From CAIKKV01 sp044346855 (lineage in GTDB: Bacteria > Verrucomicrobiota > Kiritimatiellia > CAIKKV01): a DNA stretch of 17,022 nt. The stretch is from contig JBIIYJ010000093.1 of NCBI GenBank assembly GCA_044346855.1, forward strand, positions 1 to 17,022. The letters are read 5' to 3'. Shown piece by piece: positions 6,426 to 14,177 of this stretch. Each line of letters begins with the position of its first letter. The stretch's first letter is position 1. The notes beneath the pieces were generated by a model that saw only the letters and a program-made list of their open reading frames with translations, did not search any database and was not told the origin of the DNA. The position numbers were made by a program, and so were the translations under genes.

Positions 6426-8234
6426 ATGCATATCTATCGCACTCACACCTGCGGCGCCCTCCGGAAGGAGCAGGCGGGCCAGGAAGTCCGACTCTCCGGC
6501 TGGGTCTTCCGCAAGCGGGACCACGGCCAGCTGCTCTTTCTCGACCTGCGAGACCATTACGGCCTGACGCAGGTTGTCGTCTATCCCGAAAGCCCCCATT
6601 TCGAGGAGTGCCAGAAGCTGCGCCTCGAGACGGTTGTCACCGTGACCGGCTCCGTGAAAATGCGCGACCCCGAGACCGTCAACGCGAGCCTGGCCACGGG
6701 CGAAATCGAGCTGGTGGCCGCCGCCCTCCAGGTCCAGGGCCCCTGCGAGCCGCTACCCCTGTTCCTGTCCGGAACCGACGAGGAGGCCGGCCCCGAGGAG
6801 ACCCGCCTCAAATACCGCTACCTCGACCTGCGGCGCGATTCGCTCCACCGCAACATCCTGCTGCGCTCCCACGTCATCGCCAGCCTGCGCCGGCGCATGA
6901 TCGGCCACGGGTTCAACGAGTTCCAGACGCCCATCCTGACCAGCAGCTCGCCCGAGGGCGCCCGCGACTACCTCGTGCCCAGCCGCGTCCATCCCGGCCA
7001 CTTCTACGCCCTCCCGCAGGCGCCCCAGCAGTTCAAGCAGTTGCTCATGATCGCGGGCTTCGACCGGTACTTCCAGGTCGCCCCCTGTTTCCGCGACGAG
7101 GACGCCCGGGCCGACCGGTCGCCCGGCGAGTTCTACCAGCTCGACATCGAGATGTCCTACGTCACCCAGGACGACATCTTCGCGGTGGTGGAGGACGTCA
7201 TCCACGGCGTCTTCACGGAATTCTCCAAGGTCAGTTCGGACAAGCCCCCGTTCCGCCGCATCCCGTATGCCGAGTCCATGGTGAAGTACGGGTCGGACAA
7301 GCCCGACCTGCGCAACCCCATCGTGATCCGCGACGCCTCCGCCCTGTTCGCCAACACCGGCTTCAAGGTGTTCAAGTCCACGCTCGAGAAGGGCGGGGTC
7401 GTGCGGGCCATTCCGGTCAAGGGGATTTCGGGGCAGCCCCGCAGCTTCTTCGACAAGCTGGTCGAGTACGCCCAGTCGATCGGCGCGGGCGGGCTGGCCT
7501 ACCTGGTCTACGGCGCGGACGGCGTCAAGGGCCCGCTGGCCAAGTTCATGTCGCCGGCCGAGTTCGACGGGCTAGCGGCGCTCTGCTCGGCCGAAAAGGG
7601 CGACGTGGTGTTCTTTGTCTGCGACCTGCCGAAGAACGCCAACCGCATCGCCGGCGACATCCGCACCAAGCTGGGCCGGGACCTCGACCTGCTGGAGAAG
7701 GACGTGTTCCGCTTCTGCTGGATCGTCGATTTCCCGATGTTCGAGACGGACGAGGAGACGGGGCAGATCATCTTCTCGCACAATCCCTTCTCGATGCCGC
7801 AGGGCGGCATGGAGGCGCTGACCACGATGAACCCGCTGGACATCAAGGCGTTCCAGTACGACATCGTCTGCAACGGCGTGGAGCTGTCCAGCGGCGCCAT
7901 CCGGAACCACAGCCAGGATGTCATGGTCAAGGCCTTCGAGATGGCGGGCTACACGCGCGAGGACGTGGAGAGCAAGTTCCCCGCGCTGTTCCAGGCCTTC
8001 AAGTTCGGCGCGCCGCCGCACGGCGGCATTGCGCCCGGCGTGGACCGCATGGTCATGCTGCTGGCCGGCCAGAGCAACATCCGCGAGGTGATCGCCTTCC
8101 CCATGAACCAGAAGGCGCAGGACCTGCTGATGGGCGCCCCGTCGACCGTCACCGAGAAGCAGCTCCGGGAGCTGCACATCAAGGTCAACCTGCCGCAACC
8201 CAAAAAGGAGCCGGGAGACGCGCCCCGGGCTTGA
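6426..8234 (+). CDS. aspS: Aspartyl-tRNA synthetase (bacterial type)
   Basis: A 602-residue class IIb synthetase, the normal length for bacterial AspRS with the inserted GAD domain. The N-terminal OB-fold anticodon domain reads Gly-Trp-Val-Phe-Arg-Lys-Arg-Asp-His-Gly and then LFLDLRDHYGLTQVV. The core has RYLDLRR, motif 2 FRDEDARADR followed by SPGEFYQLDIEMSYV, the GAD insertion at about 300-410, and motif 3 GGIAPGVDRMVMLL near residues 533-546. It charges tRNA-Asp in the cytoplasm. His33, in the RxRDHG stretch, corresponds to the position where non-discriminating enzymes such as that of Pseudomonas carry His and E. coli carries Leu, so this enzyme may also mischarge tRNA-Asn. First gene of the operon, with ispF starting 3 nt after its stop. 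Confidence 0.97.
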   Translation: MHIYRTHTCGALRKEQAGQEVRLSGWVFRKRDHGQLLFLDLRDHYGLTQVVVYPESPHFEECQKLRLETVVTVTGSVKMRDPETVNASLATGEIELVAAALQVQGPCEPLPLFLSGTDEEAGPEETRLKYRYLDLRRDSLHRNILLRSHVIASLRRRMIGHGFNEFQTPILTSSSPEGARDYLVPSRVHPGHFYALPQAPQQFKQLLMIAGFDRYFQVAPCFRDEDARADRSPGEFYQLDIEMSYVTQDDIFAVVEDVIHGVFTEFSKVSSDKPPFRRIPYAESMVKYGSDKPDLRNPIVIRDASALFANTGFKVFKSTLEKGGVVRAIPVKGISGQPRSFFDKLVEYAQSIGAGGLAYLVYGADGVKGPLAKFMSPAEFDGLAALCSAEKGDVVFFVCDLPKNANRIAGDIRTKLGRDLDLLEKDVFRFCWIVDFPMFETDEETGQIIFSHNPFSMPQGGMEALTTMNPLDIKAFQYDIVCNGVELSSGAIRNHSQDVMVKAFEMAGYTREDVESKFPALFQAFKFGAPPHGGIAPGVDRMVMLLAGQSNIREVIAFPMNQKAQDLLMGAPSTVTEKQLRELHIKVNLPQPKKEPGDAPRA

Positions 8235-8237
8235 ACC

Positions 8238-8726
8238 ATGATCCGGACTGGCATCGGATTTGACATCCATCGCTTCGCCGAGGGCCGGCGCCTCGTGCTG
8301 GGCGGGGTGGAGATTCCCCATCCGGCCGGGCTGGACGGCCACTCCGACGCGGACGCCGTCTGCCATGCGATCATGGACGCGCTGCTCGGCGCCGCCGCGC
8401 TGGGCGACATCGGCCGGCACTTCCCCGACACCGATTCCCGGTGGAAAAATGCGGACAGCTGCGGCCTGCTGGCCCGCACGGCCGCCCTCGTCCGTGAAAA
8501 GGGGTACGAGATCGCCAACGTGGACGCCATGGTCATGGCCGAGGCGCCCCGCCTGGCGCCCCACATACCCCTCATGCGCGAGCGGCTCGCGCAGGCGCTG
8601 GGCGTGGAGGCGGACCAGGTTTCCGTGAAAGCCGGCACGCACGAGAAAATGGGCGCCATCGGCCGCGCCGAGGGCATCGGCGTGCTGGCCACAACCGCGT
8701 TGTACCGTCAGACAAGGAGACCGTGA
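8238..8726 (+). CDS. ispF: 2-C-methyl-D-erythritol 2,4-cyclodiphosphate synthase
   Basis: A 162-residue protein with the IspF signatures: GFDIHRF (metal ligands Asp9 and His11), HSDADAVCHAIMDALLGAAALGDIG with His43 as third ligand, HFPDTD, and KAGTHEKMGAIGRAEGI. The last motif usually reads KATTTE-x-L-G-F/A, so Gly133 and His135 are mild variants. It makes the cyclic diphosphate of the MEP (non-mevalonate) isoprenoid pathway as a cytoplasmic trimer. It follows aspS by 3 nt and its stop is 2 nt before the next ATG. No strong ribosome binding site of its own is seen, which fits translational coupling. ispD, often adjacent or fused, is not in the window. Confidence 0.96.
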   Translation: MIRTGIGFDIHRFAEGRRLVLGGVEIPHPAGLDGHSDADAVCHAIMDALLGAAALGDIGRHFPDTDSRWKNADSCGLLARTAALVREKGYEIANVDAMVMAEAPRLAPHIPLMRERLAQALGVEADQVSVKAGTHEKMGAIGRAEGIGVLATTALYRQTRRP

Positions 8727-8728
8727 CC

Positions 8729-9760
8729 ATGGTTCATCTTCAGGATTACAATGATCCGCCGCCTTCCCGGAAACCCTGGATAATCCTCGGGGTGGCCGCC
8801 CTGGCGCTCGTGGCGGGACTCGTCCTGTGGCGCCAGCGCAAGCCGGCGGCCGCGCCGTCCGCACCCGTGGCCCTCGCCGTTCCCGCGGCGCCCGTCGTCC
8901 CGCCCGCGCCGGCCGTCCGCGTCCTTCCGACCCCGGCGCCCGCGCCGGTTGCGGCTCCTGCATCGTCTGCGGCTCCTGCCGCGCCCCCGCCGGGGACGGC
9001 TTCGCCTGCCGCTCCGGCCGCGGTTGCCGGCCCGATTCCCGCGTCCGCCCTTGAGGAGGCTGACGGGATGATCAAGGCCGGCCGGCTGGTGGAAGCCCGC
9101 GACAAATACCTGTCCATCCTGGAGCGCAATCCCGGCGCCGAGGGCATCGCGGCGGTGGAGGAGAAGGCCGGCGCGCTGGGCATCGAGCTGGTGATGAAGC
9201 CCCACCCGATGCCGGAGAAGACGGAATACGTGGTGGCCGGCGGGGATACGATCGACAAGATCGCCCGCAAGTTCGGCACCACCCGGGAGTTGCTGATCAC
9301 CAACAACCTCGTCGCCAAGCCGTCCCTCATCAAGAAGGGCGACCGGTTCCGGGTTTTCTCCGGCAAATTCTCGCTTCGCGTCAACAAGACCCGCCACGAC
9401 ATGGTGCTCTCCCTGAACGGCCGCTTTTTCAAGCGGTACCTGATCGGGACCGGCAAGTTCGGGAAGACGCCGGTGGGCACCTTCGTCGTGGTGGATCGCA
9501 TCGCCCAGCCGGTCTGGTGGAAGCCGGACGGCAAGGCGGTTCCCTTCGGGCATCCGGAAAACATCCTGGGCACGCACTGGCTGGCCCTGAAGCCCACGGG
9601 CAACACGCCGGCGGTGTCGGGTTACGGCATCCACGGCACGTGGGACGAGGCCAGCATCGGCAAGGCCGAGAGCGCGGGCTGCGTCCGGATGAGGAACGCC
9701 GAGGTGGAGCAGCTCTACACCCTGCTGCCGAACGGCACGGAAGTGGCGATCGAGGAATGA
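8729..9760 (+). CDS. Membrane-anchored LysM / L,D-transpeptidase (YkuD)
   Basis: A 343-residue protein. ATG 8729 is preferred over GTG 8723 because AAGGAG (8714-8719) is then 9 nt away. Order: short cytoplasmic N-terminus, one transmembrane helix (about 17-34), a low-complexity Ala/Pro/Val linker (about 38-104), a short helical segment (105-150, TPR-like 'A-x-x-x-Y-x-x-I-L-x-x-N-P'), a LysM domain (166-210) and the YkuD domain (about 215-343). The active-site motif is complete: His302-Gly-Thr, then Ser315-Ala-Gly-Cys318-Val-Arg320. Such enzymes make 3-3 peptidoglycan cross-links or attach proteins to the wall in the periplasm. The flexible linker would reach from inner membrane to peptidoglycan. 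Its stop overlaps the tmk start as ATGA. Confidence 0.93.
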   Translation: MVHLQDYNDPPPSRKPWIILGVAALALVAGLVLWRQRKPAAAPSAPVALAVPAAPVVPPAPAVRVLPTPAPAPVAAPASSAAPAAPPPGTASPAAPAAVAGPIPASALEEADGMIKAGRLVEARDKYLSILERNPGAEGIAAVEEKAGALGIELVMKPHPMPEKTEYVVAGGDTIDKIARKFGTTRELLITNNLVAKPSLIKKGDRFRVFSGKFSLRVNKTRHDMVLSLNGRFFKRYLIGTGKFGKTPVGTFVVVDRIAQPVWWKPDGKAVPFGHPENILGTHWLALKPTGNTPAVSGYGIHGTWDEASIGKAESAGCVRMRNAEVEQLYTLLPNGTEVAIEE

Positions 9761-10440
9761 AGCAGCCAACCTACAACACACAGCGCGGCGCCTTCATCAC
9801 CCTCGAAGGGCCCGAAGGGTGCGGCAAGTCCACCCAGGTCAAGCGGCTCGAAAGCCGGCTGACCGCCGCGGGCATCCGGGTCATCTGCACCCGGGAGCCA
9901 GGCGGCACGGCTATCGGCGAAGCGATCCGCTCCATCCTCCAGCACGACAAGGTCGACGAGAAACCCGTCCCGGAGGCGGAGCTGCTCCTGTTTCTCGCGA
10001 GCCGCGCGCAGCTGGTGCGGAAGGTCATCCTGCCGGCGATCGAGACGGGCGTCTGGGTGATCTGCGACCGGTACATGGATTCCACCGTGGCCTACCAGGG
10101 CTACGGCCGGAACTTCGGCGCCGACCGCATCGCGCAGTTGAACGCTTTCGTCGTGGGGTCCGCCATCCCGGACCTGACGCTTCTGCTGGATCTGGAAGTC
10201 AGCGTCGGATTCCAGCGGATGGAGGCGCGAAACCGCCAGACGGGCGGCAAGCATGACCGCATGGAGCGGGAGAGCGTGGACTTTCACGAGCGCATGCGCG
10301 AGGGGTACCTGGACCTGGCCCGGCGCATGCCGGACCGCATCCGCGTGATCCGCGCGGATGCCCCCCCGGAGGCGGTCGGCGATGCGATATGGGAGGCGGT
10401 CTGTCATGCCCTTGGCCAATCCGGCTCCAACGTTGTTTGA
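9757..10440 (+). CDS. tmk: Thymidylate kinase
   Basis: A 227-residue protein with P-loop GPEGCGKST (18-26), TREPGGT (45-51), the DR(Y/F) dTMP-binding signature DRYMDSTVAYQGYGR (104-118) and a LID segment near DRMERE (167-172). It phosphorylates dTMP to dTDP for DNA synthesis. ATG 9757 overlaps the L,D-transpeptidase stop (ATGA). Next to holB, it forms the widespread tmk-holB pair. The C-terminal 35 nt overlap the holB start. Confidence 0.96.
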   Translation: MKQPTYNTQRGAFITLEGPEGCGKSTQVKRLESRLTAAGIRVICTREPGGTAIGEAIRSILQHDKVDEKPVPEAELLLFLASRAQLVRKVILPAIETGVWVICDRYMDSTVAYQGYGRNFGADRIAQLNAFVVGSAIPDLTLLLDLEVSVGFQRMEARNRQTGGKHDRMERESVDFHERMREGYLDLARRMPDRIRVIRADAPPEAVGDAIWEAVCHALGQSGSNVV

Positions 10441-11371
10441 GGATATCCGCGGCGCCTGGAAGCGCGACCGCCTGGCCCAGGCCTATGTGCTGACCGGCGC
10501 CGTCCGCGGCTCGGCCCTGGACCTGGCCCGCCGCATCCTGGCGATGCTGTTCTGCCAGGCCGAACGGGACCAGCCCTGCGGTTCCTGCCCGGGCTGCCGG
10601 CAGGCCGCCGAGGACCGTTTGCCCGACGTGCGATTTCTGGAACCCGTGAAGGCGAGCCAGAAGATCGGGGTGGAGGAGACCCGCGGACTCTGCTCGGCTT
10701 TGGGGCAGACCTCCCTGGCGGGCGGCTGGAAGGCCGGGGTGCTGCTGTATGCCGACCGGATGACCTCCGAGGCCGCGAACGCCTTCCTGAAGATGCTCGA
10801 GGAGCCGCCGCCCAGGACGCTCTTCCTGCTGCTGACGGAGCAGCCCTCCGGCCTGCTGCCCACGGTTCTTTCCCGCTGCCAGAAAGTGGTGCTGCCGGCC
10901 GGGGACGAGGCGATCCGCCCCTGGATGGAAACGGTGGCGGGGCTGATGGCGGACAAGGGGCTGGGGGCGCTGGCGGGGCTCGGGGCCGCGACCGCCTTCG
11001 GCGCCATTCTGGGCAACATGCGCGAGGAGGTCGAGACGGCCGAGACCGAGGCCTGGGATGCGGGGGGGGCCGAGGACGACGATGACAAGCTCAAGGCCCG
11101 CATCACCGCCCGGTACAAGGAGTCCCGCGCGGTGGCGCTGCGCGCCCTGCTGCTGTGGCAGCGGGACGTGCTGGCCGGCGCGGCCGGGGCGGGGCCCGAG
11201 CTGTGGGTTTACCGGGATTACGAGGCGGCCGTGCGGGACCAGGCGGGGCGGACTCCGGTGGCGAAGGCCCTGGCCCGGGTGGAGGCCGTGGAGGAGATGC
11301 AGACCCAGTTGGATCAGAACGTGAACGAAACGCAGGTGCTGGAAGCCGGCTTTTCCAGGCTGGTTTTCTGA
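10406..11371 (+). CDS. holB: DNA polymerase III delta-prime subunit
   Basis: A 321-residue clamp-loader subunit. ATG 10406 is chosen because GGGAGG (10391-10396) lies 9 nt upstream; it starts inside tmk. Four cysteines (50, 58, 61, 64) make the zinc module typical of delta-prime and DnaX. ANAFLKMLEEPP (124-135) and the SRC motif (157-159), whose Arg finger acts on the neighbouring ATPase subunit, are intact. The normal P-loop position (Leu-Thr-Gly-Ala-Val-Arg-Gly-Ser-Ala) lacks GKT, so ATP hydrolysis is not expected. That is ordinary for delta-prime and argues against DnaX. The C-terminal part has an acidic Glu-Asp-Asp-Asp-Asp-Lys stretch before the collar helices. Last gene of the operon. 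Confidence 0.93.
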   Translation: MPLANPAPTLFEDIRGAWKRDRLAQAYVLTGAVRGSALDLARRILAMLFCQAERDQPCGSCPGCRQAAEDRLPDVRFLEPVKASQKIGVEETRGLCSALGQTSLAGGWKAGVLLYADRMTSEAANAFLKMLEEPPPRTLFLLLTEQPSGLLPTVLSRCQKVVLPAGDEAIRPWMETVAGLMADKGLGALAGLGAATAFGAILGNMREEVETAETEAWDAGGAEDDDDKLKARITARYKESRAVALRALLLWQRDVLAGAAGAGPELWVYRDYEAAVRDQAGRTPVAKALARVEAVEEMQTQLDQNVNETQVLEAGFSRLVF

Positions 11372-11399
11372 GGCCGGGTCGGCGAAGGCGAAATTTTGC

Positions 11400-11428
11400 T
11401 TGCGTGAAGCGGGCGGAATCGGTAGATT
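11400..11428 (+). promoter_or_regulatory. Promoter of rpmB
   Basis: TTGCGT (11400-11405), a 17-nt spacer and TAGATT (11423-11428) lie 33 nt before rpmB. The -35 context GCTTGCGT (11398-11405) matches those at 2271 and 6366. The ribosome binding site AAGGAG lies 9 nt before the ATG. Nothing in the 28 nt between the holB stop and this promoter looks like a strong terminator. Confidence 0.65.
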
Positions 11429-11461
11429 ATCAATTCGATTTTTTTCAAGGAGCGATCAGCC

Positions 11462-11689
11462 ATGTCCAAGGTTTGTGAAAAGTGCGGTAAGAGAACCCAG
11501 GTGGGCAATCGGATTGTCCGCCACGGTTTGGCCAAGAAAAAAGGCGGCATCGGCATGCATACCACCGGCATCACCCGCCGGCGGTTTCAGCCCAACCTGC
11601 AGAAGGTTCGTATCATGGACAAGGGAAGCGTTCGGCGCTGCACGATCTGTGCGCAGTGCCTGAAGAACGGTCTCGTCCAGAAGGCGTAA
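11462..11689 (+). CDS. rpmB: 50S ribosomal protein L28, zinc-ribbon form
   Basis: A 75-residue basic protein. It starts MSKVCEKCGK, continues with the L28 core Thr-Thr-Gly-Ile-Thr-Arg-Arg-Arg-Phe-Gln-Pro-Asn-Leu-Gln-Lys-Val-Arg (34-50), and ends with CTICAQCLK. Cys5/Cys8 and Cys60/Cys63 (plus Cys66) form the CXXC pairs of the zinc-binding C+ version. Genomes that carry C+ L28 may also have a zinc-free paralogue induced under zinc limitation, which is not seen here. It has its own promoter and ribosome binding site. Its TAA is followed immediately, with no spacer, by the stop of the convergent dus gene. Confidence 0.96.
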   Translation: MSKVCEKCGKRTQVGNRIVRHGLAKKKGGIGMHTTGITRRRFQPNLQKVRIMDKGSVRRCTICAQCLKNGLVQKA

Positions 11690-12670
11690 TCACACGGGGT
11701 GGGACGCCAGCGCGTCCCGCAGTTCCGGAAAGCCCGAGATGGTGAGCAAGTGCACCATCACGGGCTTTTGCATTTTCAGCAGCGACCGGATGTAGAGCGG
11801 GATCCATTTGCGGAACATGACGGCCGCCCGCTCGGGCCCGTAAAGGTCCGCGGTTCGGTCGAGATGCGCGAGCGCCAGGGCCAGGACTTCGGGCTTGTCC
11901 GGCGCGGGCAGGGGTGGCAGGCCGGCCGCGGCGCGGGCCGCGTCCCGGACCAGCCAGGGATTCCGCAGCGCCGCCCGCCCGATCATGAGGCCGGAGCACG
12001 CCGTCTGCGTTAGCCGCTCCGCCGCTTTCGGGCCGCTCGTGATGTCCCCGTTGCCGATGACCGGAAGGCCCGGCAGGGCGGCGGCGATTTCGGCGATGGC
12101 CTCCCAGTCCGCTTCCCCGCTGTAGCCCATTGACGCCGTGCGCCCGTGCACCGTCAGGGCCGCGATGCCGGCGCCGGCGAGCCGGCGGGCCAGCGCCAGG
12201 CCGATCCGGTTGGCGTGGTCCCATCCCAGGCGGATCTTGACCGTCACCGGAACCGGGACGGCCTTCACCACTTTTTCCGCGATCTCCACGGCCAGGTCGG
12301 GCACTTTCAGCAGGCCCGCCCCCGCGCCCCGGGAGGCGATCTTCTTCTGGGGGCAGCCCATGTTCAGGTCGATCAGCTGCGCGCCCTGGTCGGTGAGCCA
12401 GCGGGCGGCTTTGCACATGAGGTCGGGATCGCGGCCGTAGATCTGCCAGCCCAGGGGCCGGTCGTCCGGGCCGGTGGCGAGGATCCACTGGGTCTTCTTC
12501 TCGCGGCCGTAGATCAGGCCGCCCGGCCGGATCATTTCGGTGAAGCCGAGGCCCAGGCCGCCCCGCTCCCGCACGAGGTCGCGGAAGGGCTTGTCGGAAA
12601 AGCCCGCCATCGGCGCGAGCAGGATGGGCGACTGCAGATCCAGGGGGCCTATCTTAAGCGGGTTCGTCAT
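11690..12670 (-). CDS. tRNA-dihydrouridine synthase (DusB-like)
   Basis: A 326-residue FMN-dependent TIM-barrel protein. It has LLAPMAGFSDKPFR (17-30), the active-site motif NMGCPQKK with catalytic Cys106, KIRLGW (Lys145), TVHGRT (His175) and Gly-Asn-Gly-Asp-Ile, in the order known for Dus enzymes. These reduce uridines in the tRNA D-loop. Length and the Arg-Lys-Trp C-terminal domain fit the DusB group, but the subgroup is not certain. Its ATG overlaps the stop of the upstream MFS gene (ATGA), so the two are cotranscribed and coupled. Its TGA abuts the rpmB stop. Confidence 0.93.
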   Translation of the reverse strand: MTNPLKIGPLDLQSPILLAPMAGFSDKPFRDLVRERGGLGLGFTEMIRPGGLIYGREKKTQWILATGPDDRPLGWQIYGRDPDLMCKAARWLTDQGAQLIDLNMGCPQKKIASRGAGAGLLKVPDLAVEIAEKVVKAVPVPVTVKIRLGWDHANRIGLALARRLAGAGIAALTVHGRTASMGYSGEADWEAIAEIAAALPGLPVIGNGDITSGPKAAERLTQTACSGLMIGRAALRNPWLVRDAARAAAGLPPLPAPDKPEVLALALAHLDRTADLYGPERAAVMFRKWIPLYIRSLLKMQKPVMVHLLTISGFPELRDALASHPV

Positions 12671-14097
12671 GGCGTCTCCCCATCGTCGTTCCGCCGGGAC
12701 AGCCAGGCGGCGGGCAGCGGCACGATGCGGACGACCTGTCCCAGCGTGCCGGCCACGGATTCGAAGAAATCGCCCACCTCCCGGTCCGCATGGCTGTTTT
12801 CGATCCGGCGGAGCAGCCGCAGGCTGACGAGGACCAGGATCACGGTGAACGCGGCGATCCAGATCCGGACCCAGTCCCAGGAGAGCCAGCCGCCGGCCGC
12901 GATGTGGAGCCCGGCGGGGATGGCGACCGACTGGAGGAAGGCGCTGGTGACCAGCGAGACGAGGGCCGAGACCAGCACCACCGCGCCGCTGTAGAGGGTC
13001 ATGGATTCGATGACGTCCTCGGGGTTAACGCAGAAATGCTGAATGGTGGTCAGGGAGATGCCGATGCCCGCCGTGAGGGCGCCGTTGAGGAAGCCCTGGA
13101 GCAGCAGGCTGGCCAGGGTTAGGGCGGTCGGGAGGCTCCAGGCGCCGTTCCAGTCAGGGGGGAAGGGGGTGAGCGTGAAGAGCAGCGGCAGGATGGCGAG
13201 CGTCATGATCAGGAGCCCGGCGAACATGGGGCGGAAGCCGACCGCATCGGCCACCTTGCCCCAGAGCAGGAAGGAGAGGGCGGCCCCGGCGGTGCCCGTG
13301 AAGACGTAGAGCGAGATCAGGTTCGAGGGGACGGCGAGCATCTCCTTGAGGTAAAGCACGAAGACGGGGAAGCCCATGAACGCGACTAGCAGGGTGATCA
13401 CCAGCGGCTCGCGCAGCAGGGGGGAGCGGCGCAGGATCCGGGACAGGTGGGGCCAGAGGCCCTCCTCGTCGGGTTCGCGGGAGACGGCGGGCGGCCGCTC
13501 GGGAATGCGGCCGCACCAGTAGTAGAAATTCCAGGCCCCGGCCATGGCCACCGCCAGCAGGCACTTGTATTGCCATTCCCGCATGGAGGCCCCGATCAGG
13601 AGCGGCACGAGGGATGTGACGGCGGCGGTGACGACCGTGAAGGCGAAGCGCATGCGGGCGAAGAACGAGCCGCGGTCGGCCGTGGTGGTGACGTCCCGCA
13701 GGATGGGCTGCCAGGCCACGTTGACGCCGAGTTCGTTGGAGAGGCTGAAGGCGCAGATGATCAGGGTGAAGAGCGGGAAGCTCATCCAGCGGGCCGGGAT
13801 GGCCAGGAGCAGCCCGATGATGATCATGCGCGAGATCTGGGAGCGGCGCAGGGCGCGGACCTTGCCCGACGTCCGGATGCTGCGGAGCATGAAGAACCGG
13901 GTCAGCATGCCCAGTGGGGCCACCGAGACGATGAAGCCGACCCGCATCGGCGAGTAGCCCAGCACGTCGCTGGCGTAGAGCATCATCAGGGCGCCCAGCA
14001 CGATCTGCGTGATGACGCCCGTGAACAGGTTGGCGCGCAGCGCGCTCTGCTGGCCGAGGCGGCGCTGGTCTGCGGACATGGCGGGTTGGCGATTCAT
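12667..14097 (-). CDS. Major facilitator superfamily membrane protein
   Basis: A 476-residue protein from the ATG at 14097; an in-frame upstream start at 14136 would put it over the -35 box of the promoter, so it is rejected. Eleven to twelve hydrophobic helices are visible, with a central charged loop near residues 195-225 (Pro-Asp-Glu-Glu-Gly) separating two six-helix halves. Asp and Arg residues in the loop between helices 2 and 3 fit MFS. Substrate cannot be inferred. The C-terminal tail, about 60 residues after the last helix, is cytoplasmic. Only a weak GGAA lies before the ATG, and the mapped promoter implies a very short leader. It is coupled to dus. Confidence 0.8.
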   Translation of the reverse strand: MNRQPAMSADQRRLGQQSALRANLFTGVITQIVLGALMMLYASDVLGYSPMRVGFIVSVAPLGMLTRFFMLRSIRTSGKVRALRRSQISRMIIIGLLLAIPARWMSFPLFTLIICAFSLSNELGVNVAWQPILRDVTTTADRGSFFARMRFAFTVVTAAVTSLVPLLIGASMREWQYKCLLAVAMAGAWNFYYWCGRIPERPPAVSREPDEEGLWPHLSRILRRSPLLREPLVITLLVAFMGFPVFVLYLKEMLAVPSNLISLYVFTGTAGAALSFLLWGKVADAVGFRPMFAGLLIMTLAILPLLFTLTPFPPDWNGAWSLPTALTLASLLLQGFLNGALTAGIGISLTTIQHFCVNPEDVIESMTLYSGAVVLVSALVSLVTSAFLQSVAIPAGLHIAAGGWLSWDWVRIWIAAFTVILVLVSLRLLRRIENSHADREVGDFFESVAGTLGQVVRIVPLPAAWLSRRNDDGETP

Positions 14098-14107
14098 AAA
14101 GCATTCC

Positions 14108-14136
14108 AGTATATCAGAACCGGCGGCCCGACTCAA
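14108..14136 (-). promoter_or_regulatory. Promoter of the MFS-dus operon
   Basis: On the minus strand TTGAGT (14136-14131), a 17-nt spacer and TATACT (14113-14108) end 10 nt before the MFS ATG, implying a leader of only a few bases. For the divergent hisB gene a TATCAT (14166-14171) lies 6 nt before its ATG, but I see no convincing -35 for it. Confidence 0.65.
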
Positions 14137-14177
14137 ATTTTTATCGCATCGGGGGCCGGCCGTGGTATCATCGCCAG

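Noticed and set aside
6608..8263. 551-codon plus-strand frame inside aspS
   Set aside because: Pro/Arg/Gly-rich frame-shifted shadow of AspRS without any motif.
7572..8963. Minus-strand open frame of 463 codons opposite aspS, ispF and the L,D-transpeptidase gene
   Set aside because: It crosses three well-supported plus-strand genes and has His/Arg/Gly-rich shadow composition and no recognisable domain.
14097..14136. Upstream ATG at 14136 as start of the MFS gene
   Set aside because: It would overlap the -35 box of the well-formed promoter (TTGAGT, 17 nt, TATACT); the ATG at 14097 lies downstream of it.
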